Source: a virus | Virus record (IMG/VR): IMGVR_UViG_3300048837_002269 | Location: 1 to 37,098 of that record | Strand: one strand, 5' to 3' | Length of the DNA: 37,098 nt | Shown: piece by piece, positions 28,389 through 35,494 of the stretch | How positions within the stretch are numbered: position 1 is the first letter of the stretch | Layout of the letters: the number at the start of each line of letters is the position of its first letter | Position numbers and translations under genes: made by a program | The notes under the pieces: model-generated | What the model saw: only the letters and a program-made list of their open reading frames with translations | Databases searched by the model: none | What the model was told of the DNA's origin: nothing

Positions 28389-29654
28389 TCAAGTAAAAAA
28401 CAGGATTTTTATCTCTTTCTCAGCCAGAGGACAGGGGTTCGACTCCCCTTGGGGGTAGTCCGATTTGCCAAGACCCTCAGTTTTCTGGGGGTTTTTGCTT
28501 TTCTGTTCGGATTCTGTCCGGTCTTGTCCGGCACTGACCGCAGCGCCTGTCGCAGCGCGCCCGGTGGCCCGGTCAAAGTGATCGTCGGTGACCTGGAGGT
28601 AATGTTTCATGGCGATGATCTCCGTGTTGCCGATCCAACTACAGACCACCTTCAGAGGGAAGGCGTCGGCCAGGTCGGTCTGGCAACTGGATCGGAGGTT
28701 CTGGAAGAATTTTTTCCAGGGATGCAACCCCGCCCGAAGTGCGATTTTGTGGCCGGTGGTGGAGAGGTTGTCCCCCCGGTGACGGGCGATGACATGCTTT
28801 TGGCCCGGCTCGGCCGCCTCAAACGCGTCCCGCAGGTAGGGGAGCAGTTCCGGGAAGATCGGCACGATCCGATGTTCCCGGCCTTCATGGTGTTCGGTTT
28901 TTGGCGAATGGACACGCATTCGCAGCCTGCCGAAGTCGATGCTCGCCCACGTCAACGCTCGTGTCTCCGACGGTACGCGCAGGCCGGCGAAGCGGGCCAG
29001 CGCGAAGATCAGCCGCCACTCGGCGTCCGGCGAGGCGTCGATGCAGGCTTTGATCTGTTCTGTCGGGACGTAGGCTTGGCGGCTTTCGTTTTTCTGCCCG
29101 CCCGCCTTGACGCCCAAAAATGGATTGTCGCTGATGAGCTTTCGGTCAACGGCATAGCGAAAAATCTGGCGCGCCTTTTTGATGTGCGTGCTGACCGTCG
29201 CCCTGGCCAACGTGCGGAACATCGACTGGTGCCAGTCCTGGGCATCGCCCCGCGTGATGGTGCGAATGTCCCGCGTCTTACCAAAATGCCTGGCCATTTG
29301 CTGGCGAGCCTGCTCCAGATTGATTCGCGTACGCGGTTTGATGTCGGTGCGTCCGTCAATGTATGCATGGCAAAATGCGTCCAGCGACACCGCCGATGTC
29401 TGTTCTCGCGGCTCGATCAATCCTGATTCGGCCAGCCGACGATGCAGGTTGTCGCCCAGGTTGGCCAGCCACCGCGATGTTTCCAGTCGTGGTGAAACGT
29501 TCATGCCGCGGGCGGATACCAGGTCCTCGATCATCGCCAGCATGGTGCGTGCGTTTCGCTCGGTCGTGTGACCAAGCGACAGTGTTTTTCGGTGTCCATC
29601 GCAGCCGGGCCACTGAATATATCTCACGCCATTCCTGGCGTTCAGCGTTGCCAT
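28389..29654 (-). CDS. int: Second tyrosine recombinase (integrase of element 2)
   Basis: The 421-residue product has an N-terminal arm-binding and SAM-like core-binding region. The catalytic domain shows AGLRVPSETRALTW (Arg I), SPKTEHHEGREHRIVPI (Lys), FQNLRSSCQTDLA (the Arg of the second box, with Asn in place of His), VCSWIGNTEIIAMKHYLQV (nucleophile Tyr in KHYLQ). This variant set is one I associate with planctomycete integrases. The C-terminal tail YPQGESNPCPLAEKE is the reverse translation of the T-arm at 28433-28451, so the gene ends on the attachment site. Its start overlaps the HTH gene by 13 bp. Confidence 0.92.
   Translation of the reverse strand: MATLNARNGVRYIQWPGCDGHRKTLSLGHTTERNARTMLAMIEDLVSARGMNVSPRLETSRWLANLGDNLHRRLAESGLIEPREQTSAVSLDAFCHAYIDGRTDIKPRTRINLEQARQQMARHFGKTRDIRTITRGDAQDWHQSMFRTLARATVSTHIKKARQIFRYAVDRKLISDNPFLGVKAGGQKNESRQAYVPTEQIKACIDASPDAEWRLIFALARFAGLRVPSETRALTWASIDFGRLRMRVHSPKTEHHEGREHRIVPIFPELLPYLRDAFEAAEPGQKHVIARHRGDNLSTTGHKIALRAGLHPWKKFFQNLRSSCQTDLADAFPLKVVCSWIGNTEIIAMKHYLQVTDDHFDRATGRAATGAAVSAGQDRTESEQKSKNPQKTEGLGKSDYPQGESNPCPLAEKEIKILFFT
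28433..28451 (+). other. tRNA/tmRNA-type T-arm, probable attachment-site core
   Basis: AGGGG-TTCGACT-CCCCT is a perfect T stem-loop with the conserved TTCGA loop, preceded by GGAC as in many tmRNAs. The sequence after it (TGGGGGTAGTC) does not look like an acceptor 3' end and no matching 5' half lies upstream, so this is a fragment. The last codons of the second integrase run across it, a common arrangement for integrases that target tRNA or tmRNA genes. Confidence 0.55.
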
Positions 29655-29830
29655 TCGGCCTCCAAAACTCCTGCAATTTCCCGCAATTTATGGATCGAGT
29701 AGAGCTTGATGCCGCCGATCCGCTTCCCGCGAATCAGCCCCTTTCGCTCCCATCGCCGCAGCGTGCGATCTGAGACGCCAAAGCGTTTGGAGGCATCGAT
29801 CTGGTTGATGGTTTCCTGTGTCGGCTTCAT
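29642..29830 (-). CDS. MerR-like HTH protein, putative excisionase of element 2
   Basis: This 62-residue protein is almost only a DNA-binding domain: NQIDASKRFGVSDRTLRRWE, RKGLIRGKRIGGIKLYSI, HKLREIAGVL. Small proteins of this kind upstream of and overlapping an integrase gene usually control excision or integrase expression. It overlaps the preceding gene as ATGA, so the three leftward genes form a coupled unit. Confidence 0.8.
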   Translation of the reverse strand: MKPTQETINQIDASKRFGVSDRTLRRWERKGLIRGKRIGGIKLYSIHKLREIAGVLEAEWQR

Positions 29831-30309
29831 TTCGTAAACGCCTCATTCACCGCCAACAGATGTTTCCTGGGTTTGCCCTCTACCAGCTCCACCTTCTCCT
29901 CCACCACAAACAGCAGGTCGTATTCCGCCGGCGGCAGGTCTCGGCGGAGTTGGCCGTGTTTGAATGGTTCGCTGGCAAAAAATTCCACCGCGCGTTCCAT
30001 ATCTCCTCCGGCCGCACGGAAAATAGCTTCCAGTGTGCCGGCCTTGTCCTGGCATTTTGTGACCTTACGCACGCCGGCGTAGTACCGGGTCGTCCCGATC
30101 ACCAGGTCTTCGCCAGTGACCTCGATATGCACCAAGGCTTTTTGCTTTGCTGTGGCTTCAATTTCGCCGGCCAGCTTTTTGAGCGTCTGGGCGGCCATCA
30201 GAACGCTGGCGATTTCGTCGGCCGAATGGACCGACGCTTGCAGCACGCGGACGCGGATCGGCTCGATTGCCTGGGCGACTGATGTTTCAGTGGATGATTC
30301 GTCGTTCAT
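29827..30309 (-). CDS. Hypothetical phage protein, 160 residues
   Basis: Not assigned to a family. The product is mostly helical at the N terminus (SADEIASVLMAAQTLKKLAG, EIEATAKQKALVHIEVTGED) with a beta segment (VIGTTRYYAGVRKVTKCQD) and an acidic C-terminal half. Placement between Bet and the integrase suggests an early recombination or regulatory accessory protein. The start at 30309 has a TAGGAG site upstream. It is coupled to the HTH gene by ATGA. Confidence 0.6.
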   Translation of the reverse strand: MNDESSTETSVAQAIEPIRVRVLQASVHSADEIASVLMAAQTLKKLAGEIEATAKQKALVHIEVTGEDLVIGTTRYYAGVRKVTKCQDKAGTLEAIFRAAGGDMERAVEFFASEPFKHGQLRRDLPPAEYDLLFVVEEKVELVEGKPRKHLLAVNEAFTK

Positions 30310-30331
30310 TGTATGCTCCTACGATTAAACC

Positions 30332-30358
30332 CCTGCGGCAGTTATTCACTGCCACAGG
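30332..30358 (-). promoter_or_regulatory. Intergenic hairpin between bet and the next gene
   Basis: CCTG-c-GGCAGT pairs with ACTGCC-a-CAGG around a 5-base loop: 10 bp with one mismatch. On the minus strand GGTTTAATC follows, so it could act as a partial terminator or RNA-processing site that lowers expression of the integrase part of the operon. Confidence 0.4.
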
Positions 30359-30380
30359 AGGGAAGGGAGAAAATGCGCCG

Positions 30381-31514
30381 TCAGACCTCCGAGAGGGCTG
30401 TTCCCCATGCCACCATGTCCTCACGGATCATGTCCAGCAATTGAACTCGCTGAATGGAGTTCGTGCGATTTGGAGAATTTTCATGCCCCGCCGCCACCAG
30501 CCACAGGTCGATTTCCCGCCGAAAATCAGCGTCTGTCAGGTCTGGGTGCATCCCCTTGGCCAGCCGCCTGGCCTCCGCCAGTGTGCTGTCCCATGATGAT
30601 GATATTTCCTCGATTGACGGTGCGGCTTTTGCCGTGGCTGGTTTTACACTCAGCGACTCGTCGCATCGGCCATCCCTGATCACGTCCAGCGTCTCGCGGC
30701 GTTTGGCCAGCGGCAGGTCAGCCGTCGTCGCCGCATGATTCTTTTTGCACACGGCCGAAAGGAATTTGCGGCCGATCGCGCGGCCGGCCTTGCGCTCCGT
30801 GATGGCCCGGTCGTATTCGGTCAGGAAAGTAGGATCGTGCGACAGGTCCGGTTCGCCGTTGGCATCGACGCGGTATACGTCATCATCACTTCCAGCCTTC
30901 GCCGGCGGTTCGTTTGCGGCTTGACCGCGATGATCGGCCATGGCCATTTCCTCGGCCGTGTATACGCCCGAAAGCTCTGCCGGGAATGCACGCCTAAGCG
31001 CTAATGCCTCAGCGCACTTTGTCAACATCACATGCGGCTTCTCGCTCCACATGCGGGTCGGCCCGCCATCTTTTTTGAACGATGCGTATTCACTGAAATA
31101 TGCATCCGCTTCGATGGTGTGCCACTGGCCGTCCGGCCCCAGTTTTTTTACGGAGGCCGTGGCGGAAACCACGTTGCCCTGGCCATCGTGTTCATAGGTG
31201 GGCTTGGGTCCGGGCATGTATCGGCCGGTGCGCTCGGCGATCAGGCGGTAGCCGTCGATGCCAGTCTGGATGGTCATCCGCTCCACTCGCTTTTGCGCTT
31301 CGGCGTCATATTCCCATCGCTTAATGGCGTAAATTTGCCGTGCGAATGGGTCCAGTCCCGTGCGCTGACTGGCGTGAATGAACAACTCCAGTTCATCATT
31401 GGTCGCACCCTTGCAGATCGTGCGTTTGAGTAGATCAACCTTCTCTTGCGAAAACGTGACGGGGACCAGATTCCCGCCTCGATCCGTCCTGGCCAGTTCC
31501 GTTGCCTGTGTCAT
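30381..31514 (-). CDS. bet: Recombination protein Bet / RecT family single-strand annealing protein
   Basis: The 377-residue product begins with the Bet/RecT core: VDLLKRTICKGATNDELELF, IHASQRTGLDPFARQIYAIK, MTIQTGIDGYRLIAERTG and the C-terminal core block KPHVMLTKCAEALALRRAFP followed by AELSGVYTAEEM. Such proteins anneal complementary single strands during phage recombination. The C-terminal 150 residues are a variable tail. No exonuclease partner is visible, although the upstream region has been cut by the IS. AAAGGAG lies ahead of the ATG. Phage 1 has a different annealing protein type (Sak4), one reason to treat this as another element. Confidence 0.92.
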   Translation of the reverse strand: MTQATELARTDRGGNLVPVTFSQEKVDLLKRTICKGATNDELELFIHASQRTGLDPFARQIYAIKRWEYDAEAQKRVERMTIQTGIDGYRLIAERTGRYMPGPKPTYEHDGQGNVVSATASVKKLGPDGQWHTIEADAYFSEYASFKKDGGPTRMWSEKPHVMLTKCAEALALRRAFPAELSGVYTAEEMAMADHRGQAANEPPAKAGSDDDVYRVDANGEPDLSHDPTFLTEYDRAITERKAGRAIGRKFLSAVCKKNHAATTADLPLAKRRETLDVIRDGRCDESLSVKPATAKAAPSIEEISSSWDSTLAEARRLAKGMHPDLTDADFRREIDLWLVAAGHENSPNRTNSIQRVQLLDMIREDMVAWGTALSEV

Positions 31515-31536
31515 AGCATTCTCCTTTCAAGCCCGC

Positions 31537-31556
31537 CCCGCGCCGTTAAGCGCGGG
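31537..31556 (-). promoter_or_regulatory. GC-rich hairpin in the bet leader
   Basis: CCCGCGC (31537-31543) and GCGCGGG (31550-31556) form a 7-bp stem with a 6-base loop, ending 22 bases upstream of the bet start codon and just before its AAAGGAG site. It may influence translation of bet. The surrounding 31557-31711 region shows no gene. Confidence 0.4.
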
Positions 31557-31711
31557 TCGGGTGTTTGCGTTCGCCGCCTGGGGATCCGGCAGCGAAACAT
31601 TGGGAAGTTCAGTCCCGATCACATGACGGTGGTTATCCCGCCGCGGCCTCCATCTGGTTTCGGCTCCCGCTACCCTCGACCATCCGTGGCCGCCTCTCGC
31701 GTTCGCCTAAA

Positions 31712-31775
31712 ACCGGTGGCTGGAATCGAACCCGCCGTCTCGCTTTCAACCACAGCGGGACGAACCATCACCGGT
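31712..31775 (-). other. tRNA-like element lacking a D-arm
   Basis: On the minus strand ACCGGTG (31775-31769) and CACCGGT (31718-31712) form a perfect 7-bp acceptor-like stem. Directly before the 3' strand is a T-arm-like 17-mer, GCGGG-TTCGATT-CCAGC, with one mismatch. The middle is too short for both D and anticodon arms (64 nt in total); CGCT/AGCG can pair around a nine-base loop. It may be a decayed tRNA, a recombination relic or a mimic. It follows the terminator at 31776-31808 and precedes bet. Confidence 0.4.
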
Positions 31776-31808
31776 AAAAGCCCCTGTGGCCATGGAGAAC
31801 CACAGAGG
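31776..31808 (-). terminator. Rho-independent terminator of the IS-truncated gene
   Basis: On the minus strand CCTCTGTGG pairs with CCACAGGGG (one G-U) around a 10-base loop and is followed by CTTTT. It lies 17 bases after the stop of the truncated gene at 31825, separating it from bet. Confidence 0.65.
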
Positions 31809-31824
31809 CCGGAGGGGAGAAAGT

Positions 31825-32028
31825 CTACGCTTCCCCGTTCGAGTCACACTCAGCCACCCCCGCGACATGAATGTCGTCCATGGCTTGATCCACCGTTCCC
31901 GTTTCCGCCCGATACCGACGAATTTCAGCGATGAGCAGCCCGACGTGGCATGACGCGATGAGCACGTCTGGATTACCCGGATACTCCTTCCGCGCCTGAC
32001 GCCAATATAACTCGATGGCCCTGATCCG
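31825..32028 (-). pseudogene. Remnant of a phage gene cut by ISAs1
   Basis: A C-terminal fragment of about 67 residues: RIRAIELYWRQARKEYPGNP, DVLIASCHVGLLIAEIRRYR, ending DSNGEA. The frame is open across the IS end up to 32133, but those residues come from the IS itself. The original N terminus is missing and not found on the far side of the IS. It was presumably an early gene upstream of bet. Family unknown. Confidence 0.65.
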
Positions 32029-33339
32029 CAGGGCAATCGCATGTTCATCCCGTGAGTAGCCCCAGTAAATAATCGTGGTCCCAGCCGGCGAGCAGCCGCT
32101 TGCTCTTGATGCCGACTTTGCGAGCGGTTTCACGGCGCAGCAGGTTCAACGCGATGCGGCGCAGCCGGGAGAAGTTCTGGGCGGCGTGGCCTTTGCGGAT
32201 GCGGCTGGCGTCTTCGTCGAAGCTCATGTCCAGGCACCAATGCACCTGGTTCTCGATTCCCCAATGGCCCCGGATCGCCTGGGCCGCCTGTGCGGCCGTC
32301 GCATTTTTGTCGCTGCCAATGTAATAGCGTCGCTCGGTGCTGGTTTTGCCGCCGGTCACCTCCCGCGTCGCCTCGACCACCACCAGCGAGCGCGGGGCGG
32401 CCCATTCGCGGCCAAGCTCGCCCAGCCATTTCACCTCCGGCGTGATCCACACGCGCCGTGTTTCGATCCGCCCGTGCCCACCACCGGTCTCCTGGAAGCA
32501 ATCGTGCTTCAGGCCGGCGAAGTCCTCCAGGATCGCTTCATTCAGAAGAGCCGTCACCTTGTGATGAAGCTGCGGCTGGTTCTCCTTCACCGCCAGGTAG
32601 TAGTCTCCTTTGCCGTCGATGATCTTCTGCGCGATGTTCTTCTGACACCCCATCGCGTCGATCGTCACCGTCGCCCCACGCACGTCCAGCAGTTCCAGCA
32701 GCCTGGGGATGGCGGTGATCTCGTTGCTTTTGGTGTCGACGGCCAGTTGTCCGAAGACCATCCGGCTGCCGCTTACAAAGGCGCTGACCAGATGAGCCAT
32801 GCCGATCTTGTCCCAGGCGTGCTCGAAGCTGCGGCGAATGGCCTTGCCGTCGATGCTCACCAGCTTGCCCCCCGTTTCGCCGGCGAGTTCCTGCCCCAGC
32901 GATCGCGTCCAGTTCACGAAGCACGCCTCGAACGCCTCGGGGTTCAGCCGCGCGAAGACCCTGCCGAACGTGTCGTGCGACGGGATGCCGTGGTGAAGCT
33001 CAAGAAAGCTCGCGAAGAACTTCCGCTTGGCTCTGGCGAACATCGCCACCTGCACCCACCCGTCGGCACCGCAGATCACCGCGCAGATCGCCATGACGAT
33101 CATGTCGGTGAGCGAGTGAAGCTTGTTGCCGCCGCGCGGGTCGGGCATGTCTCGAAAAAAGCGCAGAAGACCCCGGTCACTTTGGGCGTCCATGCCAAAG
33201 CTCCTTTCGTTGTTCGAGTGATGTAGAACAACGCGAGATCTCGCGAACGAAATGACCGTCTTACCAGGATCGACCCAACCGCGCAACCCTAACATAAGGC
33301 AAACATCACGCGAGCGTCAATCAACATGCGATTGCCCTG
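32029..33339 (-). mobile_element. ISAs1-family insertion sequence
   Basis: A 1311-bp element with perfect 17-bp terminal inverted repeats: CAGGGCAATCGCATGTT at 32029-32045 and its reverse complement at 33323-33339. It encodes one ISAs1-type transposase leftward, whose stop codon begins in the left repeat. The flanking 8-mers (CTGATCCG left, GGGTTCCG right) are not a direct repeat, so the target duplication normally expected is missing. This indicates deletion or rearrangement next to the element. Confidence 0.92.
32045..33193 (-). CDS. ISAs1-family transposase (DDE)
   Basis: The 382-residue product has the full ISAs1/H-repeat pattern: an N-terminal DDE_Tnp_1-associated part (LLRFFRDMPDPRGGNKLHSL, SHDTFGRVFARLNPEAFE), then the catalytic core with VSIDGKAIRRSFE (first Asp), VTIDAMGCQKNIAQKIIDG (second Asp) and GHWGIENQVHWCLDMSFDED (Glu). 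The length is normal and no frameshift is seen, so it may be active. The start at 33193 has AAAGGAG upstream; the frame to 33295 is only an open extension. Confidence 0.95.
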   Translation of the reverse strand: MDAQSDRGLLRFFRDMPDPRGGNKLHSLTDMIVMAICAVICGADGWVQVAMFARAKRKFFASFLELHHGIPSHDTFGRVFARLNPEAFEACFVNWTRSLGQELAGETGGKLVSIDGKAIRRSFEHAWDKIGMAHLVSAFVSGSRMVFGQLAVDTKSNEITAIPRLLELLDVRGATVTIDAMGCQKNIAQKIIDGKGDYYLAVKENQPQLHHKVTALLNEAILEDFAGLKHDCFQETGGGHGRIETRRVWITPEVKWLGELGREWAAPRSLVVVEATREVTGGKTSTERRYYIGSDKNATAAQAAQAIRGHWGIENQVHWCLDMSFDEDASRIRKGHAAQNFSRLRRIALNLLRRETARKVGIKSKRLLAGWDHDYLLGLLTG

Positions 33340-33388
33340 GGGTTCCGCTCGATCTCCGACTACATGCGGGCGGTGGCCGTGGGGTAAG

Positions 33389-33718
33389 TCAGGCGACGGC
33401 CAGCGCCTTATCGATCTTGGCCAGAATCCGCTTCGTCGGGGCGTGCTTGCCCAGTTCGATCCGGCCGAGCGTCTCGCGGCGGATGCCGGCCCGGCGGGCC
33501 AGTTCCTCCTGGCTCCATCCCTTGGCCTTCCTGTCGCGGATGATGTCGCGGGCGATGGAGGCCCGCACATACTCCAGGGCCGGGTAGTTGCCGCCGGGCA
33601 GCTTCCTGGGCGTCGGCGGCGCGTCGGTGCCATGCACCTTCCGCTTGAGCCAGTCGTATTCCGACTTGGCGATCACCACGAATTTCCGCCCCTCGATGCT
33701 CAATGTTCCGGTTGCCAT
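33389..33718 (-). CDS. XRE-family antitoxin
   Basis: The 109-residue product has a short N-terminal beta part (TLSIEGRKFVVIAKSEYDWL) resembling antitoxins that neutralise a RelE-type partner, and a C-terminal HTH (RKAKGWSQEELARRAGIRRE, TLGRIELGKHAPTKRILAKI). It begins three bases after the toxin stop, the toxin-first order of HigBA-type systems. It should bind the toxin and repress the operon through the inverted repeats upstream of the toxin gene. Confidence 0.85.
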   Translation of the reverse strand: MATGTLSIEGRKFVVIAKSEYDWLKRKVHGTDAPPTPRKLPGGNYPALEYVRASIARDIIRDRKAKGWSQEELARRAGIRRETLGRIELGKHAPTKRILAKIDKALAVA

Positions 33719-33721
33719 GAT

Positions 33722-33970
33722 TCAATCCTCGTAAAAGCCATCCCGATGCCCCGCCTTCTCCACGATCACCCGCGAGCCTTCCACACGGAACTGCACGCGG
33801 TAATGGCCCGTGCGGATGCGGTATTGGCCCTTTAGCCCGTGCTTCAGCGGCTTGGCCCCACTCACATCCGGCCACTTCTCCAATCGCAGGAGAACGCCAT
33901 AAATCGCCAGCTTGACCGCCTTGGCCAGCTTGTCGATCTGTTTGGCCGCCTCCGGTTCGATTTCCACCAT
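33722..33970 (-). CDS. RelE/ParE-superfamily toxin
   Basis: The 82-residue product has the compact RelE fold: MVEIEPEAAKQIDKLAKAVK, WPDVSGAKPLKHGLKGQYRI, then RTGHYRVQFRVEGSRVIVEK and a His near the end (GHRDGFYED). GLKGQYRIRxGxYRV is the typical RelE core. Members are ribosome-dependent mRNA interferases or gyrase inhibitors; the exact activity cannot be assigned. There is no Shine-Dalgarno site and a CACAAT hexamer ends six bases before the ATG, so a leaderless mRNA is possible. Confidence 0.88.
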   Translation of the reverse strand: MVEIEPEAAKQIDKLAKAVKLAIYGVLLRLEKWPDVSGAKPLKHGLKGQYRIRTGHYRVQFRVEGSRVIVEKAGHRDGFYED

Positions 33971-33985
33971 GCGGACATTGTGACA

Positions 33986-34002
33986 ATATTTGTCTCAAAT
34001 AT
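33986..34002 (-). promoter_or_regulatory. Operator/promoter of the first toxin-antitoxin pair
   Basis: ATATTTG-TCT-CAAATAT is a perfect 7-bp-arm inverted repeat upstream of the toxin. It overlaps another, GACAA-TAT-TTGTC (33982-33994), and ATTGT-G-ACAAT (33977-33987). On the minus strand TTGATA, 17 bases and CACAAT suggest the promoter. Such nested repeats fit autoregulation by the XRE antitoxin. Confidence 0.55.
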
Positions 34003-34130
34003 CAAGGGGAAATGTTTGATATGTCGGTGGCGGGCATCGGCAATCTGGCCGACCATGCGGTCAAGGACGAATAGGCCACTCCCCATTGAGCTTCGCCCGC
34101 GCCACGAGAGGCCACCGGACCACGGCCATC

Positions 34131-34331
34131 ATGAGGTCGCTCGCCCAGAAATCGTTCAAGCGTGAGAAGCAGTCGCTGAAGGATCGCATCCTTCGCAAGG
34201 CGATCATCCGCACAGAGGAGGACTATGCGGATGATGCTCAGGCCGAGCGGGAAGTGACCGATACCCTCGGCGAACAAGTTTTTGTGCATGTTTTCCGTGT
34301 TTTCCGCACTTCATGCTTGACTATCCTATAG
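34131..34331 (+). CDS. Doubtful small ORF, 66 codons
   Basis: The frame reads MRSLAQKSFKREKQSLKDRI and stays open to 34331, running through the control region of the next toxin-antitoxin pair. The first 50 residues are charged and helical and have gene-like codon use; the last 15 are probably read-through into the operator. It might be the remnant of a small regulatory gene. No good ribosome site is seen. In 33971-34130 nothing but the first pair's operator is recognisable. Confidence 0.3.
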   Translation: MRSLAQKSFKREKQSLKDRILRKAIIRTEEDYADDAQAEREVTDTLGEQVFVHVFRVFRTSCLTIL

Positions 34332-34342
34332 AATAGTATAAC
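34317..34342 (+). promoter_or_regulatory. Promoter/operator of the second toxin-antitoxin pair
   Basis: TTGACT (34317-34322) and TATAAC (34337-34342) flank the near-palindrome ACTAT-CCTATAGA-ATAGT (34320-34337). The 14-bp spacing is short for a standard promoter, so the exact hexamers are uncertain. The toxin ATG follows within ten bases. Confidence 0.45.
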
Positions 34343-34347
34343 ATGGG

Positions 34348-34698
34348 ATGATGAAGCTGACATTCCTCCAAACGCGGGTTTTTCTTCATGACTGGAAAGC
34401 CATGAGGTTTGGAGACGATGAGCTGCGGTCGCTGGAACTGCTGCTCATGCGGGATCCGCTGGCGGGAAAGGTGATCTCCCATTCCGGCGGCGTCCGTAAA
34501 ATCCGCTTCGCGCCGGCGGGGAGGGGGAAGAGCGGTTCGGCGCGGGTGGTTTATCTTCACTACCCGGCACACGGGAGAATCTATCTCCTGCTGGCGTTCG
34601 GCAAGGATGAGCAGGCCGATCTCGGCCCGGAGGACAAAAAATTCTGCCGCGAAATGACCGATGGAATCAAAAAAGAACTGACGAAAGGAAAATCATGA
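34348..34698 (+). CDS. RelE/HigB-like toxin
   Basis: The 116-residue product has LLLMRDPLAGKVISHSGGVR, KIRFAPAGRGKSGSARVVYL and HYPAHGRIYLLLAFGKDEQA followed by DLGPEDKKFCREMTDGIK. This is the pattern of HigB-2/RelE-type toxins, in which the KxRFAxxGxGKSGGxRV segment is characteristic. It is followed, with a 4-bp overlap, by an XRE antitoxin. Two ATG codons in tandem (34348, 34351) lie just after the presumed -10, and no Shine-Dalgarno site is present. Confidence 0.85.
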   Translation: MMKLTFLQTRVFLHDWKAMRFGDDELRSLELLLMRDPLAGKVISHSGGVRKIRFAPAGRGKSGSARVVYLHYPAHGRIYLLLAFGKDEQADLGPEDKKFCREMTDGIKKELTKGKS

Positions 34699-35126
34699 AC
34701 TCGAAAACCAAACGTCCGGAAGTTTCCACCCGCCTGCGGGCGGCCTTGATCGAGGTTCGGGAGTCGTTGACCGGGGGCCGGCCGCTGACCTCCAGGACAG
34801 TCGAGGTGCGCCAACCGGAACAGTGGGATGCCAGGGGCGTCAAAAAAATCCGTTGCGACCTTGGATTGAGCCAGGCGCCTTTCGCTCGTCTCATTGGTGT
34901 CTCCCCGGAACTGGTCGAGCATTGGGAACAGGACATTGCAACGCCGCGCGGCCCGGCCAGCCGTCTCCTGACGGAGATAGCCCGCGACCCCGTCGGCTAT
35001 CTGGAACGATATGTCATCTGCCGCAGGACATGGCGCCCCGGGAAAAGAACCGTGAACGGCGACGATCATGAGCAAAAAAACAATGGGAAAACTGCCCACC
35101 GTCAATTTCGACGAATACAGCGATGA
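34695..35126 (+). CDS. XRE antitoxin (HigA-2-like)
   Basis: The 143-residue product contains the RTVEVRQPEQWDARGVKKIR segment and an HTH domain (CDLGLSQAPFARLIGVSPEL, VEHWEQDIATPRGPASRLLT). It overlaps the toxin stop by 4 bp. The conserved part ends near residue 118; the final 20 or so residues overlap the next gene and may reflect a lost stop codon. It should neutralise the RelE-type toxin and repress the locus. Confidence 0.82.
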   Translation: MNSKTKRPEVSTRLRAALIEVRESLTGGRPLTSRTVEVRQPEQWDARGVKKIRCDLGLSQAPFARLIGVSPELVEHWEQDIATPRGPASRLLTEIARDPVGYLERYVICRRTWRPGKRTVNGDDHEQKNNGKTAHRQFRRIQR

Positions 35127-35387
35127 GGAAAAGGAGCGGATTTATCAGGAATGCGAGAAGATCGGCCCTGACGATGCCAAGCCGCTGCGCGACGTGGATC
35201 GGAAGCTGCATGCCCTGACGGCGCGTCGCGCCGGTCGGCCGAAGGTCGGCCAGGGCGTCAATCGCATCAGGTGACGATGGAGCCGGCTCTGCTCAATCGC
35301 GTGGATGAACAGGCTGAAAGACTGGGCATGAGCTTCGCCCGCTTCCTGTCGCGGGCGGCCGAGAAGATGCTGGGGAAGGTGGCGTGA
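35068..35387 (+). pseudogene. Ribbon-helix-helix (CopG-like) gene split by a frameshift
   Basis: The first frame (35068-35274, 68 codons) starts MSKKTMGKLPTVNFDEYSDE and ends GRPKVGQGVNRIR. Immediately downstream, in another frame (35277-35387), lies MEPALLNRVDEQAERLGMSF plus ARFLSRAAEKMLGKVA, the missing ribbon-helix-helix core. One extra base near 35270 would restore VTMEPALLNRVD after VNRIR. It is thus probably a single DNA-binding gene, perhaps a third antitoxin-type regulator, inactivated by a 1-bp deletion or misread. Confidence 0.65.
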
Positions 35388-35494
35388 GTTGACGCCACGG
35401 GGTGGGGTCCGCCGGTCAAACGCCAAGGCAGGCCGCCAGTGAGGCGTGGCGCATATTGCCCATTGAGTGATTTCGTCGGCTCATTGCGATCGAC

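Noticed and set aside
28344-29426. 360-codon open frame on the plus strand opposite the second integrase
   Set aside because: Antisense of a gene with complete recombinase motifs; its start has no support.
32075-33226. 383-codon open frame on the plus strand opposite the ISAs1 transposase
   Set aside because: Antisense shadow of an intact transposase gene; high-GC codon use keeps the opposite strand open.
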